From positions 1 through 38,478 of IMG/VR virus record IMGVR_UViG_3300025687_000127: DNA of 38,478 nucleotides, one strand, 5' to 3'. Each line of letters starts with the position of its first letter. The stretch's first letter is position 1. The position numbers and the translations under genes are program-made. Positions 32,745 through 38,478 of this stretch are shown in pieces. The notes under the pieces were generated by a model. It was not told the origin of the DNA. It saw only the letters and a program-made list of their open reading frames with translations, and ran no database searches. The DNA comes from a virus.

Positions 32745-33209
32745 ATGGAAGAATTTGATGCACCGCAAGAATATGGTGTAAAACAAATGAGAGAAACAAT
32801 TGATAGAAAAGACGATACTATCAAAAAACTAGAGGCAGAGTTAGCTTCTTATAAAGATAAAGAAATTAACAATGTGTTTGGTAAATTAGGATTGTCTACT
32901 GACAAAGGTTTCGGCAAGGCGTTAAAACAAGTGTACGATGGACCTGTAGATTTAGAGTCTATCGCACAGTTTGCTAAAGATGAGTATGGTTTTGAACCAA
33001 CAGGAGCTGTTGAGGCTACACCACAGTCACAACCTGCACCAGTTGTACAAGATGATGCTAGGTCTAGAGTAGCTGCACTTGATGCAAATTCTACTTCAGA
33101 GATACCTCTTGATGTTAATGAGCAATTAGCTAAAGCATTAAAAGGTGCGTCTGTTAAAGATTCACTTAGAGCTAGGTTAACTGCTATGGAACAACAAAAA
33201 AATAAGTAA
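32745..33209 (+). CDS. Capsid scaffolding protein
   Basis: 154 residues, acidic and coiled-coil (KQMRETIDRKDDTIKKLEAE), then a small domain (NVFGKLGLSTDKGFGKALKQ), a Pro/Gln/Val linker and a basic C-terminal helix (DSLRARLTAMEQQKNK), the usual scaffold layout in which the basic end docks on the capsid shell. Position directly before the major capsid gene supports this. Strong ribosome binding site GTGGAGGT. Confidence 0.75.
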   Translation: MEEFDAPQEYGVKQMRETIDRKDDTIKKLEAELASYKDKEINNVFGKLGLSTDKGFGKALKQVYDGPVDLESIAQFAKDEYGFEPTGAVEATPQSQPAPVVQDDARSRVAALDANSTSEIPLDVNEQLAKALKGASVKDSLRARLTAMEQQKNK

Positions 33210-33243
33210 AAGAATTTAATACGACACATACGGAGGTGTAATT

Positions 33244-34371
33244 ATGGCAAATATATCTGGTTTATCCGGTTCAGTGCCAATTTATTCCCAGCAAATTAAT
33301 AACTTTTCTGGGGAGCTTTTCCGTGTAGGTGGTCAAAGAACTCCTTTCTTATCTGCAACAGGTGGATTAAACGGAGGTAAGGTTTTACAATCTACTTTCT
33401 GGCAAATCCAAGCTGCTGACTCACACACTGTATCTTCTGAACCTACTAAAGGTCAAGAAGGTAACACACCAACTGAATATCTCGGTAGAGATAGAGTTGC
33501 TTACACAGGTGTGACACAGATATTCCATAAAGGTGTCAAGATGACTTACACAGCAATGGCAACATTTCAACAACAAAATACTTTCACATTAGGAGCTGCA
33601 GCTTATAACGCTTCTGATGGAGATGGTACAACAACCGCATCTACACAACTTGGACTAGCTGGTTCTAATCCAATCGTTGATGAATTTGCAGAGCAAATGT
33701 CTTTAGCTCTTGAAAAAGTAGCTAGAGAAGTAGAATGGTTCGCATTCAATGGTACTTTTGCTGATGGAGCTAATGTAACTCCAGGAGCTGGTACTAGAGA
33801 AATGCGTGGTATTTCAGAATACTGTTCATTAAATGCTAACGCAGACAATAGCGTTGCTCCAACATTTGTTGGTGGTAACGTCTATTGGAACGGTACAACT
33901 GGTAATGGTGCTACAGGTGATGACCAAGTATTATCTTGGGATGCAATCGCAGAATCATTAAAGAGATTATACGATGCACACGCACCAATGGTACAACCAG
34001 TTCTTTGTATAAGTCCAAAACAATTATTGGACCTTAACAAAGAATTACTAGCTGGTACAGTTGGTATTACAGGTGCTATCCTTCCAAGAGATAGAAACTT
34101 GGCTGGTATTGATATTGACGTAATTGTCACACCATTTGGACAAATTGGTATGATGGTTATTGACCCTAATATCCTACCTGCAAATACCGCATTCATCTTA
34201 GACTTTGCTTTCATACAGCCAGTCTTTACAAATATCCCTGGATACGGAACAGTATTCGTAAGAGATATTGACCAAGATGCAAATGCACAAGTCGCTAAAG
34301 CAATTTACATGGAAATGGGATACGACTTCGGTCCTCCTTCATACCATTTAAAGATAGCTAAAGTAGCTTAA
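33244..34371 (+). CDS. Major capsid protein (SU10/DUF5309 type)
   Basis: 375 residues. Features of the SU10-like HK97-fold group are RTPFLSATGGLNGGKV near the N-terminus, FWQIQAADSHTV, then VTQIFHKGVKMTYTAMATFQ and VAREVEWFAFNGTFADG. The C-terminal half includes ISPKQLLDLNKELL and VIVTPFGQIGMMVIDPN. Codon use changes here: more C-ending codons than neighbours, as expected for a very highly expressed gene. Excellent start context CGGAGGTGTAATT. Followed by a terminator-like hairpin. Confidence 0.88.
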   Translation: MANISGLSGSVPIYSQQINNFSGELFRVGGQRTPFLSATGGLNGGKVLQSTFWQIQAADSHTVSSEPTKGQEGNTPTEYLGRDRVAYTGVTQIFHKGVKMTYTAMATFQQQNTFTLGAAAYNASDGDGTTTASTQLGLAGSNPIVDEFAEQMSLALEKVAREVEWFAFNGTFADGANVTPGAGTREMRGISEYCSLNANADNSVAPTFVGGNVYWNGTTGNGATGDDQVLSWDAIAESLKRLYDAHAPMVQPVLCISPKQLLDLNKELLAGTVGITGAILPRDRNLAGIDIDVIVTPFGQIGMMVIDPNILPANTAFILDFAFIQPVFTNIPGYGTVFVRDIDQDANAQVAKAIYMEMGYDFGPPSYHLKIAKVA

Positions 34372-34386
34372 TTTAATTTGAAGATT

Positions 34387-34416
34387 TGGGGGGAATCCAC
34401 CTTCCTCCCATTTCTT
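34387..34416 (+). terminator. Terminator-like hairpin after the capsid gene
   Basis: TGGGGGGAA (34387-34395) pairs with TTCCTCCCA (34402-34410) with one wobble position, loop TCCACC, then TTTCTT. GC-rich stem plus pyrimidine tail fits an intrinsic, perhaps leaky, terminator that lowers expression of tail genes relative to capsid. Confidence 0.75.
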
Positions 34417-34435
34417 CTGCTATAGTAAGGACAAT

Positions 34436-34768
34436 ATGCAATTATCAAAAGAAGTTTTAATAGATGTTTCAGCAGATGCTAGTAACTCTACAGGAGTACA
34501 GGCAGATGGTTTACTACTATCTGGTATAGTATTTCCAGCAGCAATGACAGGTACAAGTGTAACATTTGACTTTTCATTTAATGGAACTAACTGGGTAGAT
34601 GTAGTAGAAACTGATAATACTGAAGTAACTTATACAGTATCTCCAGGTAATGTAGTAAGAGTTGACCCTAGTGGTTGGGCTTTTGCAACAGCAGGATTTG
34701 TTAGAGTTACATCAGATGCTACTGAAACAGCAGATAGAAACATAGTTTTAATATTTAAACAAAGTTAG
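34436..34768 (+). CDS. Small β-rich structural protein, possible capsid decoration protein
   Basis: 110 residues, β-strand pattern throughout (SVTFDFSFNGTNWVDVVETD, TVSPGNVVRVDPSGWAF), with no charged helical region. This resembles Ig-like or decoration folds. Position after the major capsid gene suggests capsid surface or head fibre. The function is inferred from fold appearance and place. Confidence 0.65.
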   Translation: MQLSKEVLIDVSADASNSTGVQADGLLLSGIVFPAAMTGTSVTFDFSFNGTNWVDVVETDNTEVTYTVSPGNVVRVDPSGWAFATAGFVRVTSDATETADRNIVLIFKQS

Positions 34769-34777
34769 GGGATTATT

Positions 34778-35785
34778 GTGAGTAACACAATAGGTAACCT
34801 AGTAGACAGGGTTTATAGAGAATATCTTGAACCTATGGATTCAGTAGAATCTTATTCTTATTTAACTGGTGGTATATCTAGTTCAGATACAACATTAGGT
34901 TATGCCAATGATATGTTTAGTGTTGAAGAAGAAGATGCATTAGACGCTGGTGCAATAATAGAAGTAGGACAAGAACTTATGTTTTCTACTGCTCTTAATA
35001 CTGTTACTAATGAAATAACAGTTACTAGAGGTGCTAGAGGTACTACTGCTGCAGCTCATAGTGCTGGAGATATAATTAAAATAACTCCTGCATTTCCTCG
35101 TAAGAATGTATTTGATGCAGTATCAGACCAAATTAAAAACCTTTATCCTACATTATTTGCTGTAGAAACCTTATCTTTAGTTGCAAGTACAGGTTATAAA
35201 CTACTTGGTACATATGGTACAGATGGAGATACTTATAATTATTTAGTAGCTCCATTAAAAGCTATATCACAATATACAGATTGGCAAGCAGGTTCAGACC
35301 AAACAGGACTTAAATACAATGGTGTAGCTATAGAAATGATTGACCTTCCTAATCCATTTACATGGACAGATGATACACAAACAGAAAGAACTAAGACTTA
35401 TACTTCAGGTCCTAACGTAGTTCATGCTGTACAGTTTGTAGGTATATCAGCAGGTCATACTGTATATGTAACTTTTAAAAAGAAATTTGTAGCACCTACA
35501 TCAGAAGCTACAACATTATCTACTGTAGGTTTAGAAACAGAATACGAACCAATAATTATGGCTGGTGTAGCTGCTCAAATGCTTGTCGGTAAAGATATTA
35601 AAACAGTTGACGCAAGATATATTACAGAACAAATGGCTACACAAAACTATCCAGTTGGTAGTTCTAATACAATTAGTAGTAGTTTATTACGTTATCAACA
35701 GTTATTAATACAGCAAGCTAGAAGTAATTTAAGGTCTAAATACCCAGAACCAGTTCAGTTAAATAGTATATTGTATCCAACCTAA
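34778..35785 (+). CDS. Head-tail adaptor-like protein (335 aa)
   Basis: GTG start after a GGGGATTATT region. The N-terminal helix (NLVDRVYREYLEPMDSVE), β-rich DTTLGYANDMFSVEEEDALD and VTRGARGTTAAAHSAGD form, followed by PRKNVFDAVSDQIKNLYPTL, are typical of proteins placed between capsid and tail in podovirus-like genomes. Annotated as adaptor/connector by position and helical-bundle look; catalytic residues are absent. The stop overlaps the next start. Confidence 0.6.
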   Translation: MSNTIGNLVDRVYREYLEPMDSVESYSYLTGGISSSDTTLGYANDMFSVEEEDALDAGAIIEVGQELMFSTALNTVTNEITVTRGARGTTAAAHSAGDIIKITPAFPRKNVFDAVSDQIKNLYPTLFAVETLSLVASTGYKLLGTYGTDGDTYNYLVAPLKAISQYTDWQAGSDQTGLKYNGVAIEMIDLPNPFTWTDDTQTERTKTYTSGPNVVHAVQFVGISAGHTVYVTFKKKFVAPTSEATTLSTVGLETEYEPIIMAGVAAQMLVGKDIKTVDARYITEQMATQNYPVGSSNTISSSLLRYQQLLIQQARSNLRSKYPEPVQLNSILYPT

Positions 35786-37770
35786 TGGTTAGAGTAGCTA
35801 ATACAACAAGTATCAAAAACCCTAAAAGATACGGTTACGATTTACAATTAGATAATATTTATTTACGTACAGCTGTAGGTCCTGGTCGTGAAATGACTAT
35901 ACAATCATCTGACGTACAAGCAGGACAACAAGTTAATGTTAAACAAAATCCTGAAGATTTTACATCTAACTTAGGTCGTATATATTCAAGAAACAGATTT
36001 GATGCAGGTCAAGGATTAGATACAGCACATAGAGCTGATGGTAAACCAGATGATGTAAATAGATTTTGGGATAGCAAAGGTATTGATGTATTTCATGGAG
36101 ATGATGAAACAGCTTACAAGATACATTTATTACATCAAACTGCTGACATGAATGTTAGAGGAGCTAGTACATCTTTTGTTAGTGATAATAATTATTTAGC
36201 ACAAACTACAAATGGAACTATTTGGGTAACAGATGGTACTAGCGTATGGTATTCTGCAAATGCTGAAAGTTGGACAGAAATTGATAGTACAGTTAATGGT
36301 GCTACAGATAATTTTACTGGAATAGCTACATTTGGAAATAGTTTATATCTTACTACTAAAGATGGAACATCAAGTTCACAGTTAATATATTATAACGGTA
36401 GTACTTGGACTGAATTAAATAATGCTCAAAGTACTAATGGTGGATTAACAGGTATATGGTTTGTAAAAAATACATTATGGATTACAGGAAATGATGGTAC
36501 TGCAGAATATGTTTGGGATATTAATCCTTTTGATAGTTGGTCAGCATCTAATTTAGCTGTTGCTGATGCAATAATTGAAGTAGAACCTACACATAGAATA
36601 ACAGACATTGTTGATGCAGGAGCTGCAGTATTAGCTGCAAGCACTGATGGTAATATATATTCTTTTAAATTATCTAGTGGAATATTTGTTAATCAAGGAC
36701 AATCAACTATACCTTTTGAAGAAGTACATTCTCTTGCAGCATCTGAAGGAATAATATTTTTTGGTACAAAAGAAAATACTAGAAATATAGGACGTTTGTA
36801 CAGAGCAGAACTTGTAGCAGTTGATGATTTATATGTACTTGCTAACAGACAGTTAATAAAAGAATGGGCTGTAGATAGTATAAACACAACACCTACATCT
36901 ATGTTTACATCAAGAGATAGTGTTTACATAGGTGTACAAGAAGGAACTAACGAAGCAAATTTGTGGCGATACTATTTACCAACAGGTGGTTTGGCTAGAG
37001 ATTTGCAAACAACAGGAACAGGTCCAATATGTGGAATTACACAAACAAATGGAATGTTTGTAATGGTAAGTATGGGTTCTGATGTATATAAAGAACAATC
37101 TACATATGAATCTGAAGGTTATTTAATAACATCTGCTGCAGATTTTTTTACTGCAGAAAGTAAACAATTTGTTGGTGCAGAAATATCTACAGTAAATATG
37201 CCTACAAATACAGAAGTAGAATTATTTTACTCAACCAAATTTGAAGCATTAAATAATCCTAATGATTCATCATTTGTTTCAGCATTAACACAAATATCTG
37301 GTACTGGAGATGTAGAAAAACAAATAGCAGAAGTGTCAAGATATATTATTGGAAAAGTAGTTCTTAAAAGTACAAATAATGTGTCAACTCCTGATGTCAA
37401 ATCTCTACAGTTTCGTGCATTAGCAAGACCAGAACTTGTAGTTGTACAAATACCTATCAATATATCTGATAGAGTAGAAAGACCTGGTAGAAAACCTATT
37501 AGAGTTAAAGGTCTTGGAGATGCTTTATATAGAGCATTAAGAGATAAAGAAGGTACATCAGTAACATTAGAAATATTTCAACCAGAAGAAATTATACGTG
37601 GTGTTGTTGAGCAAATAAGTTATCCAATACAATCTAATGAAGTAGTTGGAAGTGATACACATTATGCTATCATTACAGTGCGTGGTACTAGACAACCATC
37701 TCTTGAAGATGTAACTTCTATTAACACAGTAGGTATTGCAGCTTATGGTATTATGAGATTTGGAGCATAA
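35785..37770 (+). CDS. Tail nozzle-like β-propeller protein (661 aa)
   Basis: The central part (about 125-440) shows blade-like repeats: TTNGTIWVTDGTSVWYSANA, GNSLYLTTKDGTSSSQLIYY and NTLWITGNDGTAEYVWDI, a β-propeller pattern. N-terminal LQLDNIYLRTAVGPGREM and C-terminal platform-like β domain. In short-tailed phages the nozzle (tubular protein B) carries a propeller, and here the gene follows the adaptor-like one, so nozzle is the likeliest role; a receptor-facing tail protein is an alternative. Confidence 0.65.
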   Translation: MVRVANTTSIKNPKRYGYDLQLDNIYLRTAVGPGREMTIQSSDVQAGQQVNVKQNPEDFTSNLGRIYSRNRFDAGQGLDTAHRADGKPDDVNRFWDSKGIDVFHGDDETAYKIHLLHQTADMNVRGASTSFVSDNNYLAQTTNGTIWVTDGTSVWYSANAESWTEIDSTVNGATDNFTGIATFGNSLYLTTKDGTSSSQLIYYNGSTWTELNNAQSTNGGLTGIWFVKNTLWITGNDGTAEYVWDINPFDSWSASNLAVADAIIEVEPTHRITDIVDAGAAVLAASTDGNIYSFKLSSGIFVNQGQSTIPFEEVHSLAASEGIIFFGTKENTRNIGRLYRAELVAVDDLYVLANRQLIKEWAVDSINTTPTSMFTSRDSVYIGVQEGTNEANLWRYYLPTGGLARDLQTTGTGPICGITQTNGMFVMVSMGSDVYKEQSTYESEGYLITSAADFFTAESKQFVGAEISTVNMPTNTEVELFYSTKFEALNNPNDSSFVSALTQISGTGDVEKQIAEVSRYIIGKVVLKSTNNVSTPDVKSLQFRALARPELVVVQIPINISDRVERPGRKPIRVKGLGDALYRALRDKEGTSVTLEIFQPEEIIRGVVEQISYPIQSNEVVGSDTHYAIITVRGTRQPSLEDVTSINTVGIAAYGIMRFGA

Positions 37771-38295
37771 ATGGCGAATATAGAAAGTCAAATAGTTAAT
37801 TTTTATGAGAGTACATTAGCTAGTTTGTTAGCTAGTGCTGCTACATCTACAACAGTTGCTACTGCACCTACAACTAATGGAACTACAGTAATTAATGCTA
37901 GTGCAGGTAGTCCTATTTATTTAGTATTAGACCCAGATAACTCTGGTAACAGAGAAGTTGTATCTGTTACATCATCATCAGGAACTTCGTTAAATACAAT
38001 TACAAGAGATTTGGAAAACAGATATGGTGGTACTCCACCTGACCATCAGATTGGTACAACAATTCGTTTAGCTGTATTAGCTGAACATATGGAAGATTTA
38101 AATGACAGAGTTGATGCTGTATCTACAGTAGCTAATGCTGCTATAGCTGTAGCAGATATACAAGATGATGATACATTTGCAAGTGCAACAGCAACAGATG
38201 TAGCTAGTTCTGAAAGTATTAAAGCCTATGTAGATACTCAAATATCAGGTATTGCTGCAGGTGCAAGTCTTGGTCTTGTAATAGCGTTGTCATAA
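37771..38295 (+). CDS. Tail fibre-associated protein (174 aa)
   Basis: N-terminal helix (ESQIVNFYESTLASLLASA), a Thr/Ala/Ser-rich β region (REVVSVTSSSGTSLNTITRD) with RYGGTPPDHQIGTTIRLAVL, then a coiled-coil-like tail (MEDLNDRVDAVSTVANAAIA). The N-terminal attachment plus coiled coil resembles fibre bases. Stop overlaps the next ATG. Assigned by composition and position only. Confidence 0.55.
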   Translation: MANIESQIVNFYESTLASLLASAATSTTVATAPTTNGTTVINASAGSPIYLVLDPDNSGNREVVSVTSSSGTSLNTITRDLENRYGGTPPDHQIGTTIRLAVLAEHMEDLNDRVDAVSTVANAAIAVADIQDDDTFASATATDVASSESIKAYVDTQISGIAAGASLGLVIALS

Positions 38296-38478
38296 TGGGT
38301 ATATTATTAATTCTTAAAGAAGGTGGAAGTTTAGGAATAGATACTATTGGTAATAAACCAATAGATGAAGATTTAGACTTATTGCCTGATGTAAGTGGTG
38401 GAATTAGTTATGCAATAAGATTAATTAATGAAGCACTTTCTGTTACTAACACGACAAGTTCGCAACCTCGTGCTATAG
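38295..38478 (+). CDS. Partial unknown gene running off the window end
   Basis: ATG overlaps the previous stop (TAATG). The frame is open to the last base: MGILLILKEGGSLGIDTIGN followed by an acidic stretch and an Asn/Thr-rich segment. It has no stop within the window. If the end is joined to base 1, the frame continues through base 5 directly into the frame of the small membrane protein at 6-182, giving about 121 residues. Otherwise it is simply truncated by the window. Confidence 0.6.
   Translation, partial: MGILLILKEGGSLGIDTIGNKPIDEDLDLLPDVSGGISYAIRLINEALSVTNTTSSQPRAI

Noticed and set aside
33882-34214. 110-codon minus-strand frame inside the capsid gene
   Set aside because: Antisense to a well-supported major capsid gene; no ribosome binding site or context.

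Overview
The window looks like most or all of the genome of a tailed, probably strictly lytic bacteriophage with an A+T-rich genome. There is a complete head and packaging module, two lytic enzymes, a holin and tightly packed genes, with no host-type genes, integrase, excisionase or recognisable repressor. No tape-measure, tail-tube or sheath protein is recognisable. An adaptor-like and a nozzle-like protein follow the capsid, and several large unassigned virion-type proteins lie between portal and scaffold, which fits a short-tailed (podovirus-like) particle with ejection proteins. The r1t-type holin, the proline-rich protein after the portal and the HTH plus phosphoesterase pair resemble actinobacterial phages, and the base composition would suit a small marine actinobacterium. 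The host assignment is inference.

Layout. Bases 1-4659 (rightward): small proteins, including a possible HiPIP-like [4Fe-4S] miniprotein, a DUF5675 protein, an r1t-type holin and unknowns. Bases 4665-15918 (leftward, presumably early/middle): HNH nuclease, muramidase with N-terminal signal, tiny zinc-ribbon proteins, Rad52-like annealing protein, SbcD-like phosphoesterase, a MoxR AAA ATPase with VWA partner, and many small unknowns. No polymerase, primase or helicase is recognisable, so replication probably uses the host machinery. Bases 15919-16393: a divergent control region with a leftward promoter overlapped by a dyad operator, a rightward promoter and a foldable stretch. Bases 16394-38478 (rightward, late): terminase with an N-terminal zinc/HTH extension, portal, a 1944-residue virion protein, an 807-residue protein with NADAR and SLOG-like (cpYpsA) domains, scaffold, SU10-type capsid protein, adaptor-like and nozzle-like proteins and a fibre-like gene. 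If the molecule is circular or terminally permuted, the right-end late module continues into the left-end lysis module as one transcription unit.

Most striking features: (1) six leftward intercistronic hairpins whose 12-16 bp outer stems are all different yet complementary, each enclosing a core of exactly 17 nt with consensus TTCYGACTYATGRAGTC (gene sense), sitting between one gene's stop and the next gene's ribosome binding site; (2) the late-module NADAR plus SLOG-like protein, which could act against NAD/ADP-ribose-based host defence; (3) the HiPIP-like miniprotein; (4) three gene-free structured regions that may be RNAs (9586-9819, 13016-13233, 32549-32702).
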